From NCBI GenBank assembly GCA_963786805.1, contig CAWBAK010000004.1, forward strand, positions 620,001-684,000: DNA of 64,000 nt, written 5' to 3'. The notes beneath the pieces are model-generated. The model was not told the origin of the DNA and made no database searches. It saw only the letters and a program-made list of their open reading frames with translations. Below, one piece after another: positions 26,475 to 39,394 of the stretch. How positions within the stretch are numbered: position 1 is the first letter of the stretch; each line of letters begins with the position of its first letter. Position numbers and translations under genes: made by a program. Source of the stretch: CALGFI01 sp963786805 (GTDB lineage: Bacteria > Actinomycetota > UBA4738 > HRBIN12).

Positions 26475-27167
26475 TCAGCTCAGGCCGAGGAGCCCGTACC
26501 CGACGCCACGCACGGTCTCGATCATCCGTGCGTGCTCCTGCCCGAGCTTCGCGCGCAACCGGCGGACGTGCACGTCGACCGTTCGCATCCCGCCGTAGTA
26601 GTCGTAGCCCCACACGCCACGCAGGATCGCCTCACGGGTGTGGATGCGACCCGGCCGGGACGCGAGATACCGGAGCAGCTCGTACTCCATATAGGTGAGC
26701 TTCAGTGGGCGCCCCTCCACGCTCGCCCGGTAACTGGCCGGGTCCATCTCGAGCCGCCCGATCCGAACGACCTCTGCGTCCGCACCGCCGGCGTCCCGGC
26801 GGAGGCGGCGGAGCCGGGCATCGAGCTCCGGCGTCGCGTACGGCAGACGGACGAAGTCGTCGAACAGGCCGTTGTGGCGCTCGAGCGTCCCGAGGTCGGG
26901 CGGGTCGACGACCCAAAGGATGGGCACCGTGTCCTCGGGTGAGCTCCGGATCTCCTCCGACGCGCGCGCGCACGCGACGATCGCCCCCTCGGTGGCAAGG
27001 ACGGCGACGGAGGCGGCAGGTCGTTCCCTCACGCGATCGAAGGGAAGCGATGCGACCTGGTAGCCGAGCGCACGCAGGTCCGTGTGGAGCGCGCTCGCGG
27101 CGACCTCGCGCTCGGCGCCGACGAGCGCGAGCGGCGGCTCCGAGCGTTGCGGTGGGGCGATCATCAC
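26475..27167 (-). CDS. glnR: GlnR-like orphan OmpR-type nitrogen regulator
   Basis: 230 residues. The N-terminal half is receiver-like but lacks the acidic triad and a phospho-acceptor Asp (SVAVLATEGAIVACA where an LLDLMLP-type motif is expected). The C-terminal winged helix ends in WGYDYYGGMRTVDVHVRRL and TVRGVGY, very close to the DNA-binding domain of actinobacterial GlnR. GlnR controls glnA, amt and other nitrogen genes without a partner kinase. The assignment is backed by position beside glnA-gltB-amt and by two GTAAC-N6-GAAAC operators between glnA and gltB. It lies 19 bases after glnA in the same direction, so it may be read through from the glnA promoter. Confidence 0.82.
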   Translation of the reverse strand: MMIAPPQRSEPPLALVGAEREVAASALHTDLRALGYQVASLPFDRVRERPAASVAVLATEGAIVACARASEEIRSSPEDTVPILWVVDPPDLGTLERHNGLFDDFVRLPYATPELDARLRRLRRDAGGADAEVVRIGRLEMDPASYRASVEGRPLKLTYMEYELLRYLASRPGRIHTREAILRGVWGYDYYGGMRTVDVHVRRLRAKLGQEHARMIETVRGVGYGLLGLS

Positions 27168-27186
27168 GATCTCGCCGGCACGATCA

Positions 27187-28512
27187 TCACAGCCTCGGCA
27201 GGTAGCGCTCGATCTCGAGCCGGCTCACGTGGGCCTTGTGCTCCGACCACTCGGCCACCTTGTTCGCGATGAACCACTCGAACAGGTGGTCGCCGAGGAC
27301 GCCGCGCACGAGCTCGCTCTCGCGCATCGCCGCGAGCGCCTCCGGCAGGCTCTCGGGGAGCGCCGGCAACCCGACGTCGCGGCCGGCCTTCGCATCCGCG
27401 GCGACGTCGGGTCCCATCTCGGGCGGCAGGTCGTACTCGCCGCGCACGCCCGCCATCCCGGCGGCCAGGATCGCCGAGAGCGTGAGGTACGGGTTGCACG
27501 CGGGATCGGGCGCCCGGTACTCGAGCCGGCAGGAGCTCTCCTTGCCCCGCTTGGTGAGCGGAACGCGCACCAGGGCCGAGCGGTTCCGCGCGCCCCAGGA
27601 GACGTGGGTCGGCGCCTCGAAGCCCGGAACCAAGCGCTTGTACGAGTTGACCCACTGGTTCGTGATCGCGGTGATCTCGCGCGCATGGAGCAAGAGTCCC
27701 GCCATGAACGAGCGTCCGGTCTTCGACAGGTGGTACTCGTCGGTCGGGTCGAAGAACGCGTTGCGCTCGCCCTCGAACAACGAGATGTGCGTGTGCAGGC
27801 CGGATCCTTGGACGCCCTCGATCGGCTTCGGCATGAACGTGGCGTAGTGGCCCTGCTCGCGTGCCACCTCCTTCACGACGAGGCGGAAGCTCATGAGCGA
27901 GTCGGCGATCGTGAGCGCGTCGGCGTGGCGCAGGTCGACACCGTGCTGAGATGCCGCGTCCTCGTGGTGCGAGTCCTTGACCGGGATGCCGAGCGCCTCG
28001 AGGTAGATCAGCACGCCGCGACGGAAATCATTCGCCGAGTCCAGCGGCGTGAGGTCGAAGTACGAGCCGCTGTCGACGGGCGTTGGGTCGTCGGGCCCGG
28101 CGAGGAGGAAGAAATCGATCTCGTGGCCGACGTACGCGGTGAACCCGAGGTCGCGGACGCGCTCCATCGTTCGTTTCAGGACGAGGCGGGGGTCGCCCTC
28201 GAAGGGCTCGCCCTCGGACGTGAGCACGTCGCAGAACATGCGCGCGACGCCGGCGCGCTCGGGACGCCATGGCAGGGACTGGAAGGTCCGCGGGACCGGC
28301 ATCGCGATCATGTCCGCCTCGTGTGCGCGCGCGAAGCCGTCGATCGACGAGCCGTCGAACGAGGCTCCCTCCGTGAGCGCCTCCGGGAGCTCCTCGACCG
28401 GGATCGCGAACGCCTTCAGCTGACCGAGCACGTCCGTGAACCACAGCTGGACGAACCGGATGTCCCGTTCCTCCGCCGCGTTCAGGACGAACTCGCGCTC
28501 GGCTTCGACCAT
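27187..28512 (-). CDS. glnA: Glutamine synthetase (type I) with altered metal ligands
   Basis: 441 residues, the short GSI form without the adenylylation insert. Landmarks are FDGSSIDGF, MPKPIEGVQGSGLHTHISLF, NSYKRLVPGFEAPTH, NRSALVRVP and RLEYRAPDPACNPYL. The enzyme should make glutamine from glutamate, ammonia and ATP. Two ligands of the first metal site differ from E. coli: Glu131 is Asp (GHEIDFFLL) and Glu220 is Gly (HHEDAASQHGVD; usually GQHE). It could thus be a specialised ligase (polyamine- or amine-type) rather than the main enzyme. The ATG at 28512 gives MVEAEREF; an upstream start at 28566 would add 18 unlikely residues. The operator at 28571-28597 suggests GlnR control. Confidence 0.83.
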   Translation of the reverse strand: MVEAEREFVLNAAEERDIRFVQLWFTDVLGQLKAFAIPVEELPEALTEGASFDGSSIDGFARAHEADMIAMPVPRTFQSLPWRPERAGVARMFCDVLTSEGEPFEGDPRLVLKRTMERVRDLGFTAYVGHEIDFFLLAGPDDPTPVDSGSYFDLTPLDSANDFRRGVLIYLEALGIPVKDSHHEDAASQHGVDLRHADALTIADSLMSFRLVVKEVAREQGHYATFMPKPIEGVQGSGLHTHISLFEGERNAFFDPTDEYHLSKTGRSFMAGLLLHAREITAITNQWVNSYKRLVPGFEAPTHVSWGARNRSALVRVPLTKRGKESSCRLEYRAPDPACNPYLTLSAILAAGMAGVRGEYDLPPEMGPDVAADAKAGRDVGLPALPESLPEALAAMRESELVRGVLGDHLFEWFIANKVAEWSEHKAHVSRLEIERYLPRL

Positions 28513-28570
28513 CCGACCTCCCCGGCCGCCGTGGGAACACTCCGTCGCCGGCCAGACTAGGGCCATCGGG

Positions 28571-28597
28571 GTGCCCCGTAGGTTTCGACTCGGTTAC
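28571..28597 (-). promoter_or_regulatory. GlnR-type operator facing glnA
   Basis: On the minus strand GTAAC-N6-GAAAC (28597-28582), followed 11 bases later by GGCAC (28575-28571). The GTnAC/GAAAC half-sites at 11-base intervals match the actinobacterial GlnR box. It ends 59 bases upstream of the glnA start, a fitting place for activation or repression. Confidence 0.7.
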
Positions 28598-28623
28598 GGC
28601 TCGATTACGGGGGGCACGCCTCG

Positions 28624-28672
28624 TGCACAGACGAGACACGGACACTTCACCGACCCGTAACCGTACGGAAAC
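28624..28672 (+). promoter_or_regulatory. Extended GlnR-type operator facing gltB
   Basis: Five half-sites ending in AC lie exactly 11 bases apart: TGCAC (28624), GACAC (28635), TTCAC (28646), GTAAC (28657) and GAAAC (28668). The last pair is a perfect GTAAC-N6-GAAAC GlnR box, mirror-oriented to the box in front of glnA. The array is about 100 bases upstream of the gltB start. Confidence 0.7.
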
Positions 28673-28730
28673 CCCCGCTGCCTAGCGTCGCCTCGTATGT
28701 GGCCGGGCTCAAGTAGCGAAGCGGTAGCCC

Positions 28731-28765
28731 CCGGTAGGCGCGTCGCGGAGCGACGCGCCTACCGG
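28731..28765 (+). promoter_or_regulatory. Perfect 15-bp hairpin in the gltB leader
   Basis: CCGGTAGGCGCGTCG (28731-28745) pairs base for base with 28751-28765 around the five-base loop CGGAG. It ends six bases before the gltB ATG at 28772, and the only good Shine-Dalgarno core (GGAG) is in its loop. No U-run follows, so a translational control element is more likely than a terminator. Confidence 0.6.
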
Positions 28766-28771
28766 CAAGGG

Positions 28772-33334
<4,563 letters not shown>

Positions 33335-33395
33335 ACGTCCTCGAGGGACCGTCCATCCGCGGGCGAGTCCGGGTGCGATCGAGTTGGGAGGCGAG

Positions 33396-34754
33396 ATGGA
33401 TACCGGCGATACCGCGTGGGTGCTCACTGCGACGGCGCTCGTGCTGTTCATGACGCCCGGCCTCGCGTTGTTCTACGGCGGGCTCGTGCGTTCGAAGAAC
33501 GTCCTCGGCACGATGATGCACTCGATCGCGGCGATCGGGCTCGTGTCGATCCTGTGGGTCCTGATCGGCTACACGCTGGCGTTCGGCCCGGACATCGGCC
33601 TCGTGATCGGCGGGCTCGATCACCTCGGGTTCGCCGGCGTCGGCGCCGAGCCCAGCCCGCTCGCGCCCACGATCCCGCACTCGACGTTCGCGATGTTCCA
33701 GATGATGTTCGCGGTGATCACGCCGGCGCTCATCGCGGGAGCCTTCGCCGAGCGCGTGAAGTTCCGCGGGTACCTGCTGTTCGTGGCGATCTGGTCGATC
33801 GCGGTCTACGCGCCGCTCGCCCACTGGGTCTGGGGCGGCGGGTTCCTCGGCGCCGCGGGCCTCGGCGCGATCGACTTCGCCGGCGGGACCGTGGTGCACA
33901 TCAGCGCGGGAGCCTCGGCGCTCGCGGCGGCGCTGTACGTCGGCAAGCGCACGGGCTACCCGGGCGGCATGTTCGTCCCGCACAACGTCCCGATGGTGAT
34001 CCTCGGCGCCTCGATCCTGTGGTTCGGCTGGTTCGGGTTCAACGCCGGGAGCGCGCTCGCCGCGGGCGGGCTCGCATCCTCGGCGTTCGTCGCCACCCAC
34101 CTCGGGGCCGCGGCGGCGATGATCGGCTGGCTGATCCCCGAGCGCATCCGGCACGGCAAGGCCACGACGGTCGGCGGCGCCACCGGCGCCGTGGCGGGTC
34201 TCGTCGCGATCACGCCGGCCTCCGGGTACGTCGGTCCGCTGGCCGCGATCGCGATCGGCCTGGCGGCGGGCGCCGTGTGCTTCCTCGCCGTCGAGCTGAA
34301 GCAGCGCCTCCGGTACGACGACTCGCTCGACGCGGTCGGGGTCCACCTGGTCGGGGGTCTCGTCGGCGCGCTCCTCACGGGCGTGTTCGCCAGCCTCGTG
34401 ATCAACCCGGCCGGTGCCGACGCAAGCCTGGCTCAGGTCGGCCGGCAGGCCGCGGCGGCGGGGATCACGCTCGTGTTCGCGTTCGTCGCGACGCTGGTGA
34501 TCCTGAAGTTCGTCGACCGCACCGTCGGGTTCCGCACGTCGGAGGACGAGGAGGAAACGGGAGTCGACCTGATCGAGCACGGAGAGCTCGCCTACGCGTT
34601 CCGCGAGCGCGATCGCACGCCGGGCCGCGCGCCCCTGGACCTCGGTGAGGCCGAGCTCGCGGTGCTCCGGGAACAACTCGTCCTCGAGGCCACCGCGCGC
34701 GTGATGGAGTCGATGCGCTCGGACGTGGAGGAACAGGAGAGCGCGCTCGACTAG
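33396..34754 (+). CDS. amt: Ammonium transporter (Amt family)
   Basis: 452 residues with about eleven membrane helices. Landmarks are MTPGLALFYGGLVRSKNVLG, FAMFQMMFAVITPALIAGA, GGTVVHISAG (first pore His) and DAVGVHLVGG (second pore His). It brings NH3/NH4+ into the cell and fits the nitrogen block. The ATG at 33396 follows GGGAGGCGAG. The C-terminal tail is longer than usual: after the last helix come about 65 residues, ending in a coiled-coil-like stretch (ELAVLREQLVLEATARVMES). No glnK/PII gene accompanies it, which is unusual for amt loci. It is convergent with ppc, 13 bases apart. Confidence 0.92.
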   Translation: MDTGDTAWVLTATALVLFMTPGLALFYGGLVRSKNVLGTMMHSIAAIGLVSILWVLIGYTLAFGPDIGLVIGGLDHLGFAGVGAEPSPLAPTIPHSTFAMFQMMFAVITPALIAGAFAERVKFRGYLLFVAIWSIAVYAPLAHWVWGGGFLGAAGLGAIDFAGGTVVHISAGASALAAALYVGKRTGYPGGMFVPHNVPMVILGASILWFGWFGFNAGSALAAGGLASSAFVATHLGAAAAMIGWLIPERIRHGKATTVGGATGAVAGLVAITPASGYVGPLAAIAIGLAAGAVCFLAVELKQRLRYDDSLDAVGVHLVGGLVGALLTGVFASLVINPAGADASLAQVGRQAAAAGITLVFAFVATLVILKFVDRTVGFRTSEDEEETGVDLIEHGELAYAFRERDRTPGRAPLDLGEAELAVLREQLVLEATARVMESMRSDVEEQESALD

Positions 34755-34767
34755 CGATCCCAGCTGA

Positions 34768-37395
34768 TCAGCCGGTGTTCTGCAGGCCGGCCGCGACGCC
34801 GCCGACGGTGACGGCGACGACGCGGCCGGCCTGTTCGTCCCCCGACCTCGCATCGGGCAGGAACCGCAGCTGCAGGAACGAGAGCGCGTCGACGTAGGGG
34901 TTCCGAAGGTCGATCGCGCGCCGAAGCACCGGCCGGTGCCCGAGCAGTACCTCCTGTTCGGTCACGCGCAGGAGGAGGTCGAGCGTGCGGTCGAACTCCT
35001 CCATCACGTCCGCCTCGATCGCGGCGTCGCCGGCCGCCTCGAGGTACAGCTGCGCGACCTGACGATCCGCCTTCGCCAGCGAGAGCTGCACGTTCTCCAA
35101 GAACGAGGAGAAGAACGGCCATCTCCGGTGCATCTCGCGCAATCGCCGGATGCCGTCGGGTCCTTCGGCCACCGCCTCCAGGCCCGACCCGACCCCGTAC
35201 CAGCCGGACAGGTTGATCCGGGACTGGCCCCAGGCGAACACCCACGGGATCGCTCGGACATCATCCAGAGAACGGGTCTGTCGCCGGCGTGCGGGGCGCG
35301 AGCCGATCTTCATGCCCTCGATCTCGTGGATCGGGGTGACGCGCTCGAAGAACTCGACGAAGCCGTCGCGCTCGACGAGCTTGCGCCACACGGTCTCGGA
35401 GGTATCGGCCATCGTCCGGGCGAGCGGTCCGAAGGCCTCCCAACACTCGCGCGCCTCCGCCTCGTGCGAGGCGGTCGACGCGACGAGCACCGCGTGCACG
35501 ACCTGCTCGAGGTGCCTGCGTGCGAGCGACGGCTCTCCGTACCGCGAGAACGCGACCTCGCCCTGCTCGGTCACCTTGAACCGTCCACCGACGGACCCCG
35601 CCGGCTGGCCCAGCACGGCGCGGTTCGTGGGACCTCCTCCCCGGCCGAGCGCGCCTCCGCGCCCGTGGAACATCCGGAGCGCGATCCCTCGTCGCTCCGC
35701 CCACGCGACGAGCTCGACCTGCGCGCGGTACAGCGCCACGTTCGCGGCGAGCACCCCGACGCCCTTGGCCGAGTCGGAGTAGCCGAGCATCACCTCGAAC
35801 ACGTTCCCACTGCGTTCCAGGCGCCTGCCAACGACCGGAAGGTCGACGATCGCGTCGCACACCTCGACGATCCGGCCGAGGTCGTCCCGCGTCTCGAAGA
35901 GCGGGACGACGTCGAGCTCGAACCTGCGATCGCGCACGGCTGCCCGCGCGAGGCCGTAGACGTTCTTCACGTCGCGCGCCTCTCGCGTGAACGAAAGAAC
36001 GAAGCGACGGCACGCGGCCGGCCCGTTCGCCAGCTGGACCTCGTGCATCGTTTCGAACGTGGCGAGCACCTCTTGCAATGCCCGCGACGGTTGCTCCGGC
36101 TTCCGACGCCACTCCGCGGCGGCGGCACTCACGACCAGTGCGTGCTCCCGCACCTCGAGCTCCGCGAGGTGGAACCCGAACGCCTCCACCTGCCAGACCA
36201 AGTGCTGGACCTCGCCGTACGCCAAACGCCTCGCGCCCGCGGCCTCGAGCGAACGCTGCACCGTCCGCAGGTCCTCGAGGAACTTCTCCGGCCCGTCGTA
36301 CGCGGCATCGGCGCGTGTCCGCGTGGCCCCGAGCCGGTGCGCGCACAGCCCGAGCTTCAGCCGGTGCGCCATCCCCGGGAGCTTGGAGCGGAGCTCCGCG
36401 GCCACGCGTGGCAGCGCCTTCGCATCCCGGTCGATCGATCGCACGAGCTCCCGTGAGGGCGGCACGTCGCGATCGGCGACCGAGAGCGCGCGCGCGATCC
36501 GGCGCGTCGCCGCCTCCAAACCCATCAGGACGTGCTCGGACGCGACGCGCGCCGCCCGGCGCGTGACGTCGGCGTTCACATCCGGATTCCCGTCGCGATC
36601 GCCGCCGACCCAGCTCCCCCAACGAACCGGAACCTGCTCGAAGACCGGCGGGCGATCCCCCGTCCCCGGCGCGGCCACCCGGTCGATCTCGCGGTAGAGC
36701 GTCGGCAGGACGCGGAAGATCGTCTGGTCGAACAGCGCCATGACGGCGCGGACCTCGTCGAGCGGCTGCGGCCGGTGCGAGCGGATCGGATCGGTCCGCC
36801 AGAGCGCGGTGATCTCCTCGTAGAGGCGGCGCTCGAGATCCTCACGGGCGCTCGGGACCAGGTTGGGATCGTCGCTCCGTGCCAGGAGCTCGCCGATGCG
36901 CCACAGCGTCTCCAGCGTCGTCCGCCGGCGCGCCTCGGTCGGGTGCGCCGTCAGTACCGGCACGACGTCCAGGTTCCTGATGGCCTGCACGACGTCCTCG
37001 TCGCCGGCGCCGAGCGTCGCGATCGCCGCCTCGACGGACTCCTCGAGCGGCTCTGGCCCGTGCGACCGGGCGAGCAGCTCCCGGACCCGGTGGCGTTCCT
37101 CTGCCAGGTTCGCGAGCTGGAAGTAACACGTGAAGGCCTGCGCCACCTGCTCGGCGCGATGGGCGTCGAGGGAATCCACGACCTTGAGGACCGCGCGCCG
37201 TCGTCGGAGGCCGGGCGTCCGCCGGAGCGCGATCGTCGCGCGCCGCAGACGCTCGACGTCCTCGAGGAGCTCCGGGCCTTCGGTCTCGACGAGGACATGC
37301 CCGAGGATCGTCGATAGGAGCCGCACGTCCCGGCGAAGGTGCGCCGGGACCTCCCCCACCTCGCCGGACGCGGCCCGGCTGGTACCGGATGTCAC
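34768..37395 (-). CDS. ppc: Phosphoenolpyruvate carboxylase
   Basis: 875 residues, full length. It has VLTAHPTEARRRT (catalytic His), WVGGDRDGNPDVNADVT, VMLGYSDSAKGVG, FHGRGGALGRGGGPTNRAV and the conserved C-terminal QNTG. It carboxylates PEP to oxaloacetate, supplying the carbon skeleton for 2-oxoglutarate, which suits its place next to glnA-gltB-amt. The GTG at 37395 is chosen because GGGAGG lies seven bases upstream. Directly upstream of that site are the 12-base tandem repeats of 37407-37486, which would be part of its mRNA leader. Confidence 0.93.
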   Translation of the reverse strand: MTSGTSRAASGEVGEVPAHLRRDVRLLSTILGHVLVETEGPELLEDVERLRRATIALRRTPGLRRRRAVLKVVDSLDAHRAEQVAQAFTCYFQLANLAEERHRVRELLARSHGPEPLEESVEAAIATLGAGDEDVVQAIRNLDVVPVLTAHPTEARRRTTLETLWRIGELLARSDDPNLVPSAREDLERRLYEEITALWRTDPIRSHRPQPLDEVRAVMALFDQTIFRVLPTLYREIDRVAAPGTGDRPPVFEQVPVRWGSWVGGDRDGNPDVNADVTRRAARVASEHVLMGLEAATRRIARALSVADRDVPPSRELVRSIDRDAKALPRVAAELRSKLPGMAHRLKLGLCAHRLGATRTRADAAYDGPEKFLEDLRTVQRSLEAAGARRLAYGEVQHLVWQVEAFGFHLAELEVREHALVVSAAAAEWRRKPEQPSRALQEVLATFETMHEVQLANGPAACRRFVLSFTREARDVKNVYGLARAAVRDRRFELDVVPLFETRDDLGRIVEVCDAIVDLPVVGRRLERSGNVFEVMLGYSDSAKGVGVLAANVALYRAQVELVAWAERRGIALRMFHGRGGALGRGGGPTNRAVLGQPAGSVGGRFKVTEQGEVAFSRYGEPSLARRHLEQVVHAVLVASTASHEAEARECWEAFGPLARTMADTSETVWRKLVERDGFVEFFERVTPIHEIEGMKIGSRPARRRQTRSLDDVRAIPWVFAWGQSRINLSGWYGVGSGLEAVAEGPDGIRRLREMHRRWPFFSSFLENVQLSLAKADRQVAQLYLEAAGDAAIEADVMEEFDRTLDLLLRVTEQEVLLGHRPVLRRAIDLRNPYVDALSFLQLRFLPDARSGDEQAGRVVAVTVGGVAAGLQNTG

Positions 37396-37406
37396 GTGGT
37401 CCTCCC

Positions 37407-37486
37407 GAGTATGTGGCCGAGTATGTGGCCGAGTATCTGGCCGAGTATCTGGCCGAGTATCCGCAGATCTGGCCGAGTATCTGGGG
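37407..37486. repeat. 12-base tandem repeats in the ppc leader
   Basis: Two copies of GAGTATGTGGCC (37407-37430) and two of GAGTATCTGGCC (37431-37454). Then come one copy expanded by CGCAGATC (37455-37474) and a last degenerate copy, GAGTATCTGGGG. They begin just beyond the ppc Shine-Dalgarno and occupy the divergent promoter region with the 37599 gene. The unit length is a multiple of three and all frames stay open, but no start codon supports translation. Confidence 0.85.
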
Positions 37487-37598
37487 CGGGCGGCGGCTCG
37501 AGATCGCCTGCGCCAGCACCCTAGCGGTCGCGAAGCCGGAGCGCCGCGCTAGGCTGGGAAGCGACGACACCGAACGAGGACACCCAGGAGGTTCGACG

Positions 37599-37976
37599 AT
37601 GACCGAAAGCAACGCGAAAGACGCATGGAACGAGGTCGGCGAGCGCTTCTCCTCATGGGGGCGACTCGTCGCCGATCGCTACAAGGAGGCGGAGACAACG
37701 ACGGTCGAAAGCGCGCGAGAGGCACAGCACAAGCTCGAGGAGTCGGCGCGGGAGCTCACCGACCAGCTGAACCGGGCGTTCACCGCCGTGGGCGACACGC
37801 TTCGCGACCCCAAGGCCAAGGAGAACCTGAAGGAGGCCGTCCGGGCGCTCGGCGACGCCGTCTCGGTCACGGTGACCGAGACCGGGGACGAGATCCGCAA
37901 GCGGATCGCCCGGACCGGCACGGACGGGAGCGACGGGAAGACGTCCGGATCCAGCGAGGGCTCACCGGGCGCCTGA
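37599..37976 (+). CDS. Small, highly charged helical protein
   Basis: 125 residues, almost entirely predicted amphipathic helix (WNEVGERFSSWGRLVADRY, then AREAQHKLEESARELTDQL), with a Gly/Ser/Thr tail (TDGSDGKTSGSSEGSPGA). The pattern recalls small stress or DNA/membrane-associated helical proteins of actinobacteria, but no family is recognised. An AGGAGG Shine-Dalgarno lies six bases before the ATG. It diverges from ppc. Confidence 0.7.
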   Translation: MTESNAKDAWNEVGERFSSWGRLVADRYKEAETTTVESAREAQHKLEESARELTDQLNRAFTAVGDTLRDPKAKENLKEAVRALGDAVSVTVTETGDEIRKRIARTGTDGSDGKTSGSSEGSPGA

Positions 37977-38027
37977 CCAGCCACAACGCAGCCCCGGCTT
38001 CATGAGTCGTTTCTCATCTTTCTGACG

Positions 38028-38052
38028 GTTCCCGGCCTGCCCAGCCGGGAAC
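38028..38052. terminator. 9-bp hairpin downstream of the small helical gene
   Basis: GTTCCCGGC (38028-38036) pairs with GCCGGGAAC (38044-38052) around a seven-base loop, 52 bases after the stop at 37976. No U-run follows, so termination is possible but weak. The 182-base gap 37977-38158 otherwise shows nothing clear. Confidence 0.35.
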
Positions 38053-38158
38053 GCTCCGGCCGATACCCGTGTTCGCGACCGCACAGGCACGTGCCGAGAT
38101 CCCCGGACGAAGAGCCCGGGCATTCAGCTCCTCGGGCTGGAGGTCGCGCCCGAGAGGC

Positions 38159-39394
38159 ATGAGCCGTCGCATACTCGGAGACGTGGTGGACCCCGGAGCC
38201 ACTCCGCCGGAGCGCCGCCGGTTGATGGGCCGGCTGGCCGCGGTCCTGTTCCTCGTCTCGGGCGCGATCGTCCTGATCGCCCTCCCGCTCCAGCCCGAGG
38301 ATTCGAACGTCGCCGGCACGATCCTGGTCGCCATCGGGGCGATCGCGATCGGCGCCTTCGCCTGGTACGCCCCGTGGGGCCAGTGGCCACAGGCGGCGAG
38401 CCTGGTCGTCGTTCCGCCGGCGTTCGGTCTCATCGCGTTCGGCAACCTCACGGGCGGGGCCGACCAGCACACCTACGCGGTCTTCTTCGTGGTCGCGTTC
38501 GTCTGGATCGGGCTCGCCCATCGGTCGTGGACCTCCGTCGCGATGGCGCCGCTGGCGACCCTGGCGTACGTCCTGCCCCTCTACCACCTGCCGGGGAACG
38601 TGCCCGCCGGCCTCGCGTCGGCGGCGGTCACGATCCCGGCGTGCGTCATGGTCGGCGAGGCGCTTTCGTGGGGCGCCGCGCGGCTGTCGCGAACCGAGGA
38701 GGCCCTTCGCCAGGAGCGGGAGATGGCACAGCGACTGCGTGAGGTGGACGACATGAAGACGACGTTCATGTCGGCCGTTTCCCACGAGCTCCGCACGCCG
38801 ATCACGATCTGCCGAGGGCACCTCGAGGTCCTCGGGGAAGACCCCTCCCCCGTCGAGATGCACGACACGGTCGAGCTCGTCCTGGACGAGCTCGACCGGA
38901 TGGCCCGCCTCGTCGAGGACATCTCGATGCTCGTCCGCCACGACGACCGCTCGTTCCTTCGGCGGGAGATCGTGGACGCCGGTTCGCTCATGTCGGCCGT
39001 CGCGCGCAAGGTGCAGCCCTTCCTCGACGGCCGCCTCGACGTCCGGCCCGGCCCGGCGGATGCGCGGCTCGACGCCGATCCGCACCGGCTCGAGCAAGCG
39101 CTCGTGAACCTGCTCCACAACGCGGCGGTCCACACGCCGGAGGGCACGCCCGTCGAGCTTCGGCTCGTCGGACGACGCCGGGCATGGCGGTTCGAGGTCG
39201 CGGACCTCGGCCCCGGACTGGCCACCGGCGAGGAGGAGCGCGTCTTCCGCCAGTTCTGGCACGGGCCGGACTCGCGCGGCTCCGGGCTCGGGCTCGCGGT
39301 CGTGCGGAGCATCGCGCAGGCCCATGGAGGCGAAGCCGGCGCGGAGAACCGCCCCGGAGAGGGGGTGACGTTCTGGCTGTCGATCCCACGGTGA
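38159..39394 (+). CDS. Membrane sensor histidine kinase (HisKA type)
   Basis: 411 residues. Five or six N-terminal membrane helices (residues 18-185) carry no obvious large extracellular loop. The dimerisation helix has SAVSHELRTPITICRGHLE (His209), and the ATPase domain has LEQALVNLLHNAAVHTPEG, VADLGPGL and SRGSGLGLAVVRSIAQAHGG. The ATG at 38159 (MSRRILGDVV) is preferred over an upstream start that would add 30 low-complexity residues. Its TGA overlaps the GTG of the regulator (GTGA), so the two form a two-component pair. The signal is unknown. Confidence 0.88.
   Translation: MSRRILGDVVDPGATPPERRRLMGRLAAVLFLVSGAIVLIALPLQPEDSNVAGTILVAIGAIAIGAFAWYAPWGQWPQAASLVVVPPAFGLIAFGNLTGGADQHTYAVFFVVAFVWIGLAHRSWTSVAMAPLATLAYVLPLYHLPGNVPAGLASAAVTIPACVMVGEALSWGAARLSRTEEALRQEREMAQRLREVDDMKTTFMSAVSHELRTPITICRGHLEVLGEDPSPVEMHDTVELVLDELDRMARLVEDISMLVRHDDRSFLRREIVDAGSLMSAVARKVQPFLDGRLDVRPGPADARLDADPHRLEQALVNLLHNAAVHTPEGTPVELRLVGRRRAWRFEVADLGPGLATGEEERVFRQFWHGPDSRGSGLGLAVVRSIAQAHGGEAGAENRPGEGVTFWLSIPR

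Noticed and set aside
37407..37486. CRISPR-like array
   Set aside because: The 12-base units are directly abutting with no spacers and no cas genes are near; it is a minisatellite.
37389..37598. N-terminal extension of the 37599 gene encoding VAEY repeats
   Set aside because: The frame is open through the tandem repeats, but it begins inside the ppc start region without a ribosome site. The ATG at 37599 has a perfect AGGAGG.
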